Positions 9,961 to 18,042 of a stretch of DNA of 63,457 nucleotides are shown here, one piece after another. The DNA lies in the IMG/VR virus record IMGVR_UViG_3300007960_000020, positions 1 through 63,457 of that record; one strand, given 5' to 3'. The translations under genes were made by a program, and so were the position numbers. This DNA is from a virus. The notes under the pieces were generated by a model. That model was not told the origin of the DNA. It made no database searches and saw only the letters and a list, made by a program, of their open reading frames with translations. How positions within the stretch are numbered: the stretch's first letter is position 1; each line of letters starts with the position of its first letter.

Positions 9961-10951
9961 GAATTTATTCAAAGCCACTTTAAGTAATATTAAAGAAGGT
10001 CTTATAGGAAAAAATAAAGGTTTAGAATTCAATAAAGATAACTTACTTGAATATTTACCTAATATTCAAAAAGGAACTTATTACGTAATTGGAGGGGAAA
10101 GTGGATCTGGTAAAACAAGTTTTGTTGACGATGTTTTTGTATATTCTCCTTTAAAAAACTTAATAGAAACTAATTGTGATCTTAATAAAATATCTATATT
10201 ATATTTTTCATTAGAAATTGATCCTGTTATAAAAACTGCAAAGTTTATAGGAAGAAGAATGTTTGAAAAATATAAAAGAGAATTAGATATAAATATTATT
10301 TTATCCAGAGGTAACTGTAAGTTAAGTGAAAGTTTCTTAAGTAAAATAGAAGAAGAAGAAGAGTTCTTTGAAAAGTTAAATTCCAGAATAAAATATGTAA
10401 CAAAAGGAGCTACTCCTTCTGGTATAAAAAAAGAAGTAGAAATATACTTAAAAGAATCTGGAAAGATAGATGATAACGGTAAAATAGATAAAGACCATTA
10501 CTTTATAATTATTGTAGACCATTTAAATTTAACTAAAAAAGAAACAGGTTTAAGTAAGAAAGAATCTATAGACGAAATTAGCAATTATTTCGTTCAGATA
10601 AGAAATGAAATAGGAGTTATTCCAATTGTTATTCAGCAATTGAATAGAAATATGGTTAGTAATTCAGCTAGACTAACTAAGAATATGTATGAACCTAAAT
10701 TAGCTGATTTTAAAGAAACAGGAACTACTCAAGAAGATGCTAATGTTGTAATGGCTGTATTTAATCCATTCATTTATAAAATAGCTGAATACAAAGGTTA
10801 TGATATAAAAAAATATAAAGATAATTATAGATTTATAACATTTCTAAAAAATAGAGATGGTAAAAATGAAGGAGGAGTTTCTTTCTATTATAATGGAAAA
10901 ATAGGTTTATATACTGATATTGAAAATAAAGATAATACTTTATTAAATTGA
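9941..10951 (+). CDS. DnaB-like replicative helicase (RecA-fold ATPase)
   Basis: Replication fork helicase of the DnaB/gp41 type. Walker A is GGESGSGKTS (about 51-60). Walker B is FIIIVDHLN, followed by the helicase signature VIQQLNRNM, and the late KNRDGKNEGG segment matches the arginine-finger/DNA-loop region of DnaB. The protein has only 336 residues, so it lacks a full N-terminal primase-interaction domain. Three ATG codons in a row (9941, 9944, 9947) leave the exact start open. Its last codon overlaps the TTG start of the Sak4-like gene. The separate TOPRIM primase downstream is its likely partner. Confidence 0.85.
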   Translation: MMMNGFKNLFKATLSNIKEGLIGKNKGLEFNKDNLLEYLPNIQKGTYYVIGGESGSGKTSFVDDVFVYSPLKNLIETNCDLNKISILYFSLEIDPVIKTAKFIGRRMFEKYKRELDINIILSRGNCKLSESFLSKIEEEEEFFEKLNSRIKYVTKGATPSGIKKEVEIYLKESGKIDDNGKIDKDHYFIIIVDHLNLTKKETGLSKKESIDEISNYFVQIRNEIGVIPIVIQQLNRNMVSNSARLTKNMYEPKLADFKETGTTQEDANVVMAVFNPFIYKIAEYKGYDIKKYKDNYRFITFLKNRDGKNEGGVSFYYNGKIGLYTDIENKDNTLLN

Positions 10952-11652
10952 ACAATTTAGAATTACCAAAAGCTAAAGTAAAAGCAAGTAAAAAGAATCC
11001 AAAAATATTAATATTATATGGAAGTCCTAAAGTAGGTAAAACTACTCTATTAAGTCAATTAGATAATTGCTTAATAATTGATTTAGAAAATGGAAGTAAT
11101 CACGTAGACGCTTTAAAAATTAATGCATCTAACCCTGAAGAATTATATAAAATAGCACAAAAAATTAAAGAGTCTGGTAAGCCATATAAATATGTAGCTA
11201 TTGATACTATTACCAAACTCGAAGAATGGTGTGAAGAATTAGCAACAAAAAAATATAAAGAAAGTCCTATTGGAAAAAACTTTCAAGGTGTTAGTGTACT
11301 AGAACTTCCTATGGGAGCTGGTTACAAATGGCTTAGAAACTCTTTTTCTCAATGGACTGATTTATTATCTGATTTAGCAGAAAATGTAATATTTATAGGT
11401 CATTTAAAAGACAAATTTATTGTAGATAAAAGTGGTAAAGATGTTGCTGCTAAAGACCTACAATTAACAGGTAAGATACGAGATATTACTTGCGCTAATG
11501 CAGATGCTATAGGCTATGTTTATAGATTTAAAAATGATATATGGGTATCATTTAAATCTCAAGATGATGTAGTTTGTGGAGCTAGACCAGACCATTTAAA
11601 AGGAGAAAATTTTGTATTTAATTGGAATAAAATTTATATTGATGAAAATTAA
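10948..11652 (+). CDS. Sak4-like RecA-fold ATPase (recombination or replication accessory)
   Basis: A single RecA-like ATPase domain of 234 residues: Walker A GSPKVGKT (25-32), an acidic strand CLIIDLENG and Walker B YVAIDTITKLEEW. This size and order match the AAA_24/Sak4 group of phage ssDNA-annealing and recombination ATPases, which usually lie next to an SSB gene, as here. It probably acts with the SSB in annealing or strand exchange. The start is TTG at 10948, overlapping the TGA of the helicase gene. A plain ssDNA-dependent ATPase role in replication is an alternative. Confidence 0.8.
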   Translation: MNNLELPKAKVKASKKNPKILILYGSPKVGKTTLLSQLDNCLIIDLENGSNHVDALKINASNPEELYKIAQKIKESGKPYKYVAIDTITKLEEWCEELATKKYKESPIGKNFQGVSVLELPMGAGYKWLRNSFSQWTDLLSDLAENVIFIGHLKDKFIVDKSGKDVAAKDLQLTGKIRDITCANADAIGYVYRFKNDIWVSFKSQDDVVCGARPDHLKGENFVFNWNKIYIDEN

Positions 11653-12679
11653 ACAAATAGCATCCAAACTATTGGAATGTAACAGTCCTGATGAATTAAA
11701 ACAAACTTTAGAAAATTATTATAATAGAAAATTTGCAGGAAAAAAAATTTATTCTCAGTTTGTTTTTAATAACAAACAAAATAAAAAAAATATATTTATA
11801 ACTGATAAAACCTGTAAATTAATTAACAATTTATCATTAATGAATTTTAAAGCAGGAAATTATGCACCTGATTTAATATTCAATAGTAGTATTGAAATAG
11901 AACCTATAACGTATACTATTAACTCTATTAAAGTTGATTTTATGTTTTATCATGCTCCTGCTTATGAGTTTGTTAATAATAAATATGAATCACAACTATT
12001 TAATTGTTTTTTAAGGGATACTACTGTAGAAGAAGTTAAGAAAAAAGCTACAAATGGAGATAGTACCAGAGTAAGTTTTATTAAAAATATTATAGTGTCA
12101 TTAGATACTATTGAATTTCCAGAAGCGTTTATTGGTATGGAGTTTTGTACTTTAGTAGACTATTGTGAAACATCTCTATTAGAAGTATCTGATTTCTTCA
12201 AAGATAGTATAACTAACGAAAAAAATATTAATATCAAAGAAGTATTAAATAATCAACAAGATAATGCTTTCTTACAATTATTACCTAAGAATAAGGATAT
12301 AAAAATAGGAAGTAATCTTATAAAATTACTTAATATTGATATTAATAAAGAATATATTGGTTTTAGTTTAATAGTAGATGAAAATAATAATAATAAAATA
12401 TCTGTTTTCAAAACAGATAACCCTCTTCACGGATTTAAAGTTAATGATGGATCTAAGATAAATAACAACAAATTGTATGATAAACTAGTAAAGTTTTTCC
12501 CTCCTTTATCAAGGATATATGTTAAGTCTTATATTCCATTTGTAGATTTTTGTGATGAGAATGAATATTATTATTACTATTTAGAAAATGAAAATAAAAA
12601 GGAAGTTGTAAAAAAAAGAACTTCTAAGAAATTACAAGGAACATCTGATATTAAAAAGAATTTAACAATGCTTGTTTAA
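11642..12679 (+). CDS. Hypothetical replication-block protein, 345 residues
   Basis: No recognised domain. It is a Lys/Asn-rich soluble protein with many aromatic residues; the C-terminus is basic (KEVVKKRTSKKLQG). I place the start at the ATG at 11642 rather than the upstream in-frame ATG at 11612, because 11642 leaves only an 11-base overlap with the Sak4-like gene and the ten residues between (MYLIGIKFIL) look like read-through. It lies between the Sak4-like ATPase and SSB genes, so a role in replication or recombination is likely but unproven. Confidence 0.65.
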   Translation: MKIKQIASKLLECNSPDELKQTLENYYNRKFAGKKIYSQFVFNNKQNKKNIFITDKTCKLINNLSLMNFKAGNYAPDLIFNSSIEIEPITYTINSIKVDFMFYHAPAYEFVNNKYESQLFNCFLRDTTVEEVKKKATNGDSTRVSFIKNIIVSLDTIEFPEAFIGMEFCTLVDYCETSLLEVSDFFKDSITNEKNINIKEVLNNQQDNAFLQLLPKNKDIKIGSNLIKLLNIDINKEYIGFSLIVDENNNNKISVFKTDNPLHGFKVNDGSKINNNKLYDKLVKFFPPLSRIYVKSYIPFVDFCDENEYYYYYLENENKKEVVKKRTSKKLQGTSDIKKNLTMLV

Positions 12680-12706
12680 CTTGTAATTAAAAAAAATTAA
12701 TTATTA

Positions 12707-13309
12707 ATGAGTAACATAACCTTTAAAACTAGTGGTGTTGAAGTAAGCGAAAATACCTTTGAATCGCCTTATATTTCTTATGGTATTAATGAAGTTAGGA
12801 TTAGTTCTGTAGATTATTTAGAATCTGCACAGAATACTCCTGGAATAAGGTTTAATTTTGAAACGTTGGAAGTATATCCTCAATTGGATAATTCTCCAAA
12901 AACAACTAATCATGTTTATTATCTTAAAACAGAGATAAATAATAAAATATTTATCGAAAGAGTTATCCTAATGGCTAACGCTTTAGGAATAAGACAAGAA
13001 CTTGATTCTTTGGGTGAAGAGAATCTTTCTATGAAAGACTATGTTTCTGGATTAAATGATATTTTTGCTGGTAAAGAAGCAAGAATAAAATTTAAAGGAA
13101 AAGAAGTAGCGGGTAAAGAAGGTAAAAATAATTGGTTTAAAGCTGAATTATCTATGGATAAAAGGTTTATTGAATCAATAGATGTACCTTTGGAACAAAG
13201 TAAATTAACGTTTGATGAAAATAACAAATATGACGTTGATAAACTTGAGAAATTAGATACTAATTCTCCTGTTACAAACGAAACATCTTCTTCTAGCGGA
13301 CTTTACTAA
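12707..13309 (+). CDS. Probable single-stranded DNA-binding protein
   Basis: A 200-residue protein with a beta-rich central region (GINEVRISSVDYLES, PGIRFNFETLEVYPQ, EARIKFKGKEV, WFKAELSM) and a disordered Ser/Thr/Asn-rich tail ending SSSSGLY. An OB-like core with a flexible tail and a terminal aromatic residue is how many phage SSBs look. The position between a Sak4-like ATPase and a primase is also typical in crAss-like phages. The final acidic tip of bacterial SSBs is absent. It is the last gene before a hairpin terminator, which may set its level apart from downstream genes. The call rests on pattern and context. Confidence 0.55.
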   Translation: MSNITFKTSGVEVSENTFESPYISYGINEVRISSVDYLESAQNTPGIRFNFETLEVYPQLDNSPKTTNHVYYLKTEINNKIFIERVILMANALGIRQELDSLGEENLSMKDYVSGLNDIFAGKEARIKFKGKEVAGKEGKNNWFKAELSMDKRFIESIDVPLEQSKLTFDENNKYDVDKLEKLDTNSPVTNETSSSSGLY

Positions 13310-13331
13310 TATTGAACATTGAGTATTATAG

Positions 13332-13359
13332 TAGGGGGGTATTTAATTATACCCCTCTA
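13332..13359 (+). terminator. Hairpin terminator after the SSB gene
   Basis: A ten-pair stem (TAGGGGGGTA against TACCCCTCTA, one G-T pair) closes an eight-base loop. It is by far the most GC-rich patch nearby. An AT-only run with several T residues follows, though not a pure T-tract. It lies in the 71-base gap between SSB and primase, so it is probably an intrinsic or partly leaky terminator, or an mRNA-stabilising hairpin behind SSB. Confidence 0.6.
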
Positions 13360-13380
13360 TTATATTATTAATATTAAAAA

Positions 13381-14391
13381 ATGTTTAAAACAAAAAATGT
13401 AATAGTAAACGAAATAGGATATAGTAAAGAAAATATTTTAAAATTAATTCCTCAAGAAGATATATTTAAAAGATATTTTGGTGAATTCACAACAGGATGT
13501 GCATATAACTCTCCTTTAAGAAAAGGAGATAGTAATCCATCATTTAATATTTATTATTCTGATGGAATATTATTATATAAAGATTTTGCTCATTCTACTG
13601 GTGATTGTTTTAAATTTGTACAAGAATTATATGGATTATCTTATAAAGAAGCTATTAACAAAATATTAACTGATTTTGAAATAGATAAAACTAAAGTGGT
13701 AATTCCTAATAGATCTTTTACAAATAAAACTAAAGTAAAAGAATCAATATGTTTACAAATAGAAAAAAGAGAATTTTCTGAAAAAGATATTAATTACTGG
13801 AAACAATTTTATATATCTAGAAATACTTTAGATTATTATAAAGTTTATAGTGTTTCTAAAATATTCAGAAATAAATACTTATTTTTAAGTATAAATAAAG
13901 ATGTATTATGTTTTGCTTATTTAGTAAACAATAACTTTAAAATATATTTTCCTTTAAATGAGAAATATAAATGGTATAGTAATATAAGATTTTATAGTAT
14001 TAAAGATATACAAGGGTTTGAACAATTAGATTTATATGAGAATAAACCTAAAAAAGAATTATTAATTATTACAAAATCACTGAAAGATGTAATGGTTTTT
14101 TATGAATTAGGTATAGATTCTATTGCTATAAGTAGTGAATCTGTTACTTTAAGTAAAGAATACATTGATTATTTGTTAGAATATTATAACAATATTATAA
14201 TAAATACTGATAACGATGAACAAGGTAATAAGATAATTCAATCTTATAAAGATACTTATAAAGATTATATTAATATAACTTATTTTCAAATACCAACAAC
14301 AGCAGGAACTAAAGATCCTGCTGAATTTGTTAAAAAATACGATTTACAAACTTTAAAAAATTTAATTATCAATGGACGTAACAGAATATAA
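13381..14391 (+). CDS. DnaG-type DNA primase (TOPRIM)
   Basis: Makes RNA primers for lagging-strand synthesis. The N-terminal region resembles a DnaG zinc-binding/CHC2-like domain with a degraded zinc site (CAYNSPLRKGD, then KDFAHSTGDCFKFVQ). The C-terminal half is a TOPRIM domain: the first acidic-loop position is occupied by ITKSLKD, the DxD pair is D277/D279 in NTDNDEQG, and KDPAEF closes it. The glutamate usual in the first TOPRIM motif is replaced (TKS where one expects an E), as in some phage primases. The gene overlaps the cyclotransferase gene by 20 bases. DnaB-like helicase, SSB and polymerase genes lie just upstream. Confidence 0.85.
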   Translation: MFKTKNVIVNEIGYSKENILKLIPQEDIFKRYFGEFTTGCAYNSPLRKGDSNPSFNIYYSDGILLYKDFAHSTGDCFKFVQELYGLSYKEAINKILTDFEIDKTKVVIPNRSFTNKTKVKESICLQIEKREFSEKDINYWKQFYISRNTLDYYKVYSVSKIFRNKYLFLSINKDVLCFAYLVNNNFKIYFPLNEKYKWYSNIRFYSIKDIQGFEQLDLYENKPKKELLIITKSLKDVMVFYELGIDSIAISSESVTLSKEYIDYLLEYYNNIIINTDNDEQGNKIIQSYKDTYKDYINITYFQIPTTAGTKDPAEFVKKYDLQTLKNLIINGRNRI

Positions 14392-14764
14392 AACGATAGC
14401 TGTATATGGCACTTTGAAATCTGATAAAGGTAACAGAAGTGTTATGAGAGGAACTTTAATTGGTAAAGGATTAACCAAAGAAAAATATGCTATGTTTGCA
14501 AGTGGTATTCCTTATTTGGCTAAAAACATTCCTCAAACAAATATTACAGTAGAATTGTATAAAGTTCCTGTAGATGAAGTAAAATATTTAGATAGGTTTG
14601 AAGGCCATCCTACTTTCTATGAGAGAACACCTATCAAAGTATTGTGTAATGAAGAAGAAGTAGATGCTGATATTTATTTTACAAAAGATTTTGAAAAATT
14701 CAAATCTGTTGACGAAGTTCAGTATTATACTCAAATTCGTAATATAAGTGATGGAATATTCTAA
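14372..14764 (+). CDS. Gamma-glutamylcyclotransferase-like protein (AIG2/GGCT fold)
   Basis: Members of this fold split gamma-glutamyl amines and release 5-oxoproline. The 130-residue protein shows the defining YGTLK loop near the N-terminus (AVYGTLKSDKGN), a central segment AMFASGIPYL, and LDRFEGHPTFYERTPIKV with the catalytic glutamate region. In phage and antibiotic clusters (for example BtrG) such proteins remove a gamma-glutamyl protecting group from an amidoligase product. Two GS-fold amidoligases, an ATP-grasp ligase and two glutamine amidotransferases are encoded within 11 kb on either side, so I infer the same kind of job here. It overlaps primase upstream and ung downstream. Confidence 0.85.
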   Translation: MDVTEYKTIAVYGTLKSDKGNRSVMRGTLIGKGLTKEKYAMFASGIPYLAKNIPQTNITVELYKVPVDEVKYLDRFEGHPTFYERTPIKVLCNEEEVDADIYFTKDFEKFKSVDEVQYYTQIRNISDGIF

Positions 14765-14963
14765 TATATATAAAAAATTAATACAAACTAATTGGTATAA
14801 TATTCTGGAAGATTTCTTACTTTCTAAAGATATGGATAAAATAGTATCTCATATTAAAGAAAGAAGTAAACAAACAGATATATATCCTAAATCAGAAGAT
14901 TTATTTAAAGCATTTAATTATTTTGATTTCTTTGATTTAAAAGTAGTTATATTAGGACAGGAT
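14751..14963 (+). CDS. ung: Uracil-DNA glycosylase, exon 1 (N-terminal 71 residues)
   Basis: The 5' exon of a split family 1 uracil-DNA glycosylase, which excises uracil from DNA. It ends exactly after D71 of the water-activating motif GQDPYH (VVILGQD), where an intron begins with a stop codon in frame. I chose the ATG at 14751; a GTG three bases earlier is the alternative. The start lies inside the end of the cyclotransferase gene. Joined to 15995-16495 it gives 237 residues, the normal length for the family. Without splicing only an inactive fragment would be made. Confidence 0.93.
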
Positions 14964-15018
14964 TAAATATTATTTTTTATTATTTTTATAATAAATTATT
15001 TATTTGTATATTTGTAGT

Positions 15019-15768
15019 ATGAAAAATACTACAGTAAACCAAATACTAGATTTCCATTCACAAGGAAAAACAAACATTGAAATATTAGAATTGATTAATG
15101 ATGATACTATAAGTATAAAAAATATATGCTCTCTTATTAATAGAAAAGGATTAAATAGTAATAAACATAAAGAGATAACAATAACCAATGAATTAAATAA
15201 TTTAATAATTGGAAGTATGTTAGGAGATGGTCATATAACTAAAGAGAAAAACTATAATAGTAAATTATCATTAGCACATTCTATTAAACAAGAAAGTTAT
15301 TTAAAATATAAATTTAATATTTTAAAAAAATATGAATTAGTTAATAAATTTTGTAAATATAAAATTCATAATAATAGATATAAAAATGGATTTATAGAAG
15401 AAGTGAGATTTAAATCAAAAGCTCATCCTATATTTTCTAATTATAGAGATATATTTTATAAAAATAATGTAAAATATATTCCTAATAAAATAGAAGAGTT
15501 AGATGAATTTGGATTATCTATATGGTATTTCGATGATGGAAATAAAACAAAATATGGATATCAATTAAATACTCAAAATTTTACTATAACAGATATTAAA
15601 AAATTATCATTATTATTAAAAACAAAATTTAATATTAATAATACTATTCATAAAAATAAAACAATTTATATTTTATCAGATTCTAAAGATATTTTAACAA
15701 ATATTTTAAATAAATATTCAATTCCTTGTGTAGATTATAAAATACATAGAAAGACGAGTCCTGTATAA
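15019..15768 (+). CDS. LAGLIDADG homing endonuclease (intron-encoded)
   Basis: A 249-residue endonuclease with two LAGLIDADG-type motifs, LIIGSMLGDGH (about 62-72) and LSIWYFDDG (about 166-174), with the acidic residue of each at the DG pair. It is thus a single chain with two motifs (LAGLIDADG_2 style). Residues 1-50 look like a helix-turn-helix. It cuts an intron-free allele of the host gene so that repair copies the intron in. I chose ATG 15019; a TTG at 15004 is in frame but adds only MYICS. The final codons AGT CCT GTA also form the ribozyme's internal guide. Codon use is as AT-rich as that of the phage. Confidence 0.9.
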   Translation: MKNTTVNQILDFHSQGKTNIEILELINDDTISIKNICSLINRKGLNSNKHKEITITNELNNLIIGSMLGDGHITKEKNYNSKLSLAHSIKQESYLKYKFNILKKYELVNKFCKYKIHNNRYKNGFIEEVRFKSKAHPIFSNYRDIFYKNNVKYIPNKIEELDEFGLSIWYFDDGNKTKYGYQLNTQNFTITDIKKLSLLLKTKFNINNTIHKNKTIYILSDSKDILTNILNKYSIPCVDYKIHRKTSPV

Positions 15769-15994
15769 ATTGGGTGAATTCGGTGAAAGTCTAGAAGTAG
15801 ATAACCCCGAGCCAAGCTAAGTTTAGGTTAAAAGAACTTAGAAGGTGTAACGCATAGTAAATGAGCCTAACAATAATTTTACCACGAGCGCCCAACATTT
15901 TTAATAAAAAATGATGATGTATGCTGAACTGTAGATATAACAATTATGAAACTACAGAATTTAAAGATAAAAAACTTTAAAGATAACAACATTG
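15758..15994 (+). ncRNA. Group IA intron ribozyme core
   Basis: The catalytic RNA, read by pairing. Internal guide 15758-15764; P3 TTGGGTG (15770-15776) with CGCCCAA (15889-15895); P4 TTCGG with CCGAG; P6 CTAAGTT (15817-15823) with AACTTAG (15835-15841); P7 GCATA (15852-15856) with TATGC (15920-15924); P8 CATTTTT with AAAAATG; P9 CTGTAG (15929-15934) with CTACAG (15952-15957); and P9.1 TTTAAAG with CTTTAAA. The string CCCCGAGCCAAGC between P4 and P6 is a classic group IA signature. About 30 bases between P7 and P3' leave room for P7.1/P7.2. Omega-G is at 15994. Confidence 0.9.
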
Positions 15995-16495
15995 CCATAT
16001 CATACTCCTAATGTAGCAGATGGTTTATGTTTTAGTTCTAATCTAAAACATATAGTACCACCTAGTCTTAGAAATATTTTAACTGAAATGTATAATGATA
16101 TTTATAATAAAAAACAATTAGATATTAAAGCTAATCCTAATTTGGAATATTTAGCTAAACAAAACGTTTTATTATTAAATACAGCATTAACAGTTGAAAG
16201 AGGTTCGCCTGGTTCTCATACAGAATTATGGAAACCATTTACTAATTATGTTTTAAATAAAATTAGTGATAGAAAAACAGATAATATAGTAATCTTTTTA
16301 TTATGGGGAAATAAAGCGAAAGAATATAAACCTATAATAGAAAAAAATAACTTTAATATCATATATGAAGCAGCTCATCCATCTCCATTTTCAGCATATA
16401 ATGGTTTCTTTGGATGTAGACATTTTAGCTCTGTAAATGAAACATTAAGGTTTTATAATGAAAATAGTATTAATTGGATTGATGAAATTAATTAA
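15995..16495 (+). CDS. ung: Uracil-DNA glycosylase, exon 2 (residues 72-237)
   Basis: The 3' exon starts with PYHTPNVADGLCFS, completing GQDPYH, and carries the rest of a family 1 glycosylase: LLNTALTVE (uracil-binding strand), FLLWGNKAKEY, and the DNA-intercalation motif with catalytic H199 in HPSPFSAYNGFFGCRHFSSVN. All residues expected for activity are present. It needs splicing, since no proper start codon exists at the junction except a TTG inside the intron end. The 3' end overlaps the next gene. In the phage it may guard DNA against dUTP incorporation or attack host or competing uracil-containing DNA. Confidence 0.93.
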   Translation, partial: PYHTPNVADGLCFSSNLKHIVPPSLRNILTEMYNDIYNKKQLDIKANPNLEYLAKQNVLLLNTALTVERGSPGSHTELWKPFTNYVLNKISDRKTDNIVIFLLWGNKAKEYKPIIEKNNFNIIYEAAHPSPFSAYNGFFGCRHFSSVNETLRFYNENSINWIDEIN

Positions 16496-17264
16496 TAAAT
16501 ATAATCCTAAATTAGGAATAGAAGCTTTTAAGTTTGGAATAAAATATGCAGCATGTTTAAAAGGTGAAAATGATGAATTTTATAATATAACAGCTTTTGC
16601 TACATGTAAAGATTTATTTCCAGACATTTACTGGTATGAATACAAAGGAAAGAAAGAGAAAAAAGAAAAATATATATATGGTTACGACTTATTATATACA
16701 GAAGAATATGTAAAAAATGATATTAATCATATTTGTTTACAATTAAATAAAGAACAGTTTGAATTATATAATAAGAATTTAGAATTTTATACTGATTTTT
16801 GTAATAAATATTTGAAATATTTTAATGTAAAAGGAGAAATTAAAACCTTTGTAATTGAGAATGAAACTAAAGATGAATTTAATTATGTAATGTGTGAATT
16901 TCCAAAACACTTATGTGATAAACATTTTTTAGCTTCTATGTTAATATTAGTATTGAGAAATGGAATATATCTAAGTAAAAAGAGAATATCTTTTAAACTC
17001 TATATTTTAGATTTAATTTCTATAGGTACAGAAATAGAGAACCAAAACAAAAAATCTACTATAATAACTATAATAAGAGATTATTATTATTTCAAAAATA
17101 TTATTAAAGTTTTATCTTTATTAAGAAAACATAAGAAGCATATAAAATCTTATTATAATTTTAATTATATAGGAGATTCCCATGGATTTGGTGTTGTTAA
17201 TATTTCAAATAATTTAGCGGATGAATCAAAATTTAAATACGTAGTAAATGAAAGTTTCATATAG
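16458..17264 (+). CDS. Unknown protein at the head of the amide-ligase block, 268 residues
   Basis: I do not recognise this protein. It appears soluble, with central hydrophobic helices (FLASMLILVLRNG; FKLYILDLISIGTEI) and a C-terminal GDSHGFGVVN motif preceded by a lysine-rich helix. The GDSHGFG turn could be a nucleotide- or metal-binding loop, but no family is evident. The start at 16458 overlaps ung by 38 bases; a second in-frame ATG at 16482 reduces the overlap to 14 and may be the true start. It overlaps the ATP-grasp gene by 17 bases, so it is co-translated with it and is a candidate partner or substrate of the amide-bond pathway. Confidence 0.65.
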   Translation: MKIVLIGLMKLINKYNPKLGIEAFKFGIKYAACLKGENDEFYNITAFATCKDLFPDIYWYEYKGKKEKKEKYIYGYDLLYTEEYVKNDINHICLQLNKEQFELYNKNLEFYTDFCNKYLKYFNVKGEIKTFVIENETKDEFNYVMCEFPKHLCDKHFLASMLILVLRNGIYLSKKRISFKLYILDLISIGTEIENQNKKSTIITIIRDYYYFKNIIKVLSLLRKHKKHIKSYYNFNYIGDSHGFGVVNISNNLADESKFKYVVNESFI

Positions 17265-18042
17265 AATAAAAATAAGAAGTAGACATCCTAGTCATAGTGT
17301 CTTAAGAAAAAATTTACCTAAATTAGGTTTTACTAGTATTGTTAGATTAGGCAGTACTACAGAATTACTAGATAAATCCAAAGTAGAATTAAATTCAATA
17401 GAATCAATAAGAACTAGTAGTAATAAACTACTAATGAAAGAAGCTTTTACAAAACATAATGTTAAAACAGCAGATTGGTTTAAATTAATTGATATAAATA
17501 AAGAAGAACTTCCTTTCGAATATCCTATTGTAATAAAAAACATTTATGGAAGTAGAAACACAGGTAATCACTTTATTTCTAATAGAGAGGAATTAGATTC
17601 TTTTTTAAGTAAAAGTATTAATTTAAACAATTATATTGTTGAGAAATATTATAATTATAATAAAGAATATAGATTACATGTAAATAAACATACTTGTTTT
17701 TATACTTGTAGAAAAATGTTAAAGACTGATGCTAAAAATAGATGGTTCAGAAATGATTCTAATTCTATTTGGGTTTTAGAAGAAAATGAATTATTTGATA
17801 GACCAGCTAATTGGAATGAAATAGTTAATGAATGTATAAAAGCTTTAAATGCTGTTGGATTAGATTTCGGAGCAATTGATTTAAGAGTACAATCAAATAA
17901 AGATAAGAAAGAAAATATAAGACAAAATCCTGATTTTATAGTTATTGAAACAAATAGTGCTCCTAGTTTTGGAAATATAACACAACAAAAATATTTAGAA
18001 GAAATACCTAAAATGTTAATTAACAAATACAACAATAGATGA
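17248..18042 (+). CDS. ATP-grasp carboxylate-amine ligase (RimK-like)
   Basis: ATP-grasp enzymes activate a carboxylate as acyl phosphate and join it to an amine. Visible here are the first ATP-binding strand with lysine (YPIVIKNIYGSRNTG, a flexible glycine loop), the hinge YIVEKYYNYNKEYRLHV that binds adenine and carries the EYR arginine, and the metal-binding end (GAIDLRVQ followed by FIVIETNSAPSFGN, acidic residues plus Asn). At 264 residues it has a short N-terminal pre-ATP-grasp domain. It overlaps the unknown gene upstream and the class II glutamine amidotransferase downstream. It is probably one ligase of the modification pathway; adding amino acids to a peptide or protein end is the usual role of RimK-like members. 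Confidence 0.85.
   Translation: MKVSYRIKIRSRHPSHSVLRKNLPKLGFTSIVRLGSTTELLDKSKVELNSIESIRTSSNKLLMKEAFTKHNVKTADWFKLIDINKEELPFEYPIVIKNIYGSRNTGNHFISNREELDSFLSKSINLNNYIVEKYYNYNKEYRLHVNKHTCFYTCRKMLKTDAKNRWFRNDSNSIWVLEENELFDRPANWNEIVNECIKALNAVGLDFGAIDLRVQSNKDKKENIRQNPDFIVIETNSAPSFGNITQQKYLEEIPKMLINKYNNR

Larger units (their letters stand above)
14964..15994 (+). mobile_element. Group IA self-splicing intron with LAGLIDADG homing endonuclease
   Basis: A 1031-base intron inside ung. The 5' splice site follows a T (14963) and the 3' end is a G (15994), as group I introns require; removing it restores GQD-PYH in frame. P1 forms between exon bases ACAGGAT (14957-14963) and an internal guide GTCCTGT (15758-15764), with the obligatory U.G pair at the splice site. 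The endonuclease gene therefore fills the P1 loop. The ribozyme core follows at 15765-15994. Extra sequence between the P7 and P3 3' strands (P7.1/P7.2 position) marks subgroup IA. The endonuclease makes it a mobile intron that can invade intron-less ung genes. I see no convincing P10. Confidence 0.92.

Noticed and set aside
15001-15021. TATATTTG just before the endonuclease ATG as a dedicated Bacteroides promoter
   Set aside because: The matching -33 position reads TTTT, not TTTG, and the expected transcript start would fall on or after the ATG. More likely AT-rich chance.
15992-16495. ung exon 2 as an independent gene starting at TTG 15992
   Set aside because: The TTG is the end of the intron; the protein would lack the N-terminal half and the catalytic Asp. 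Splicing explains it fully.
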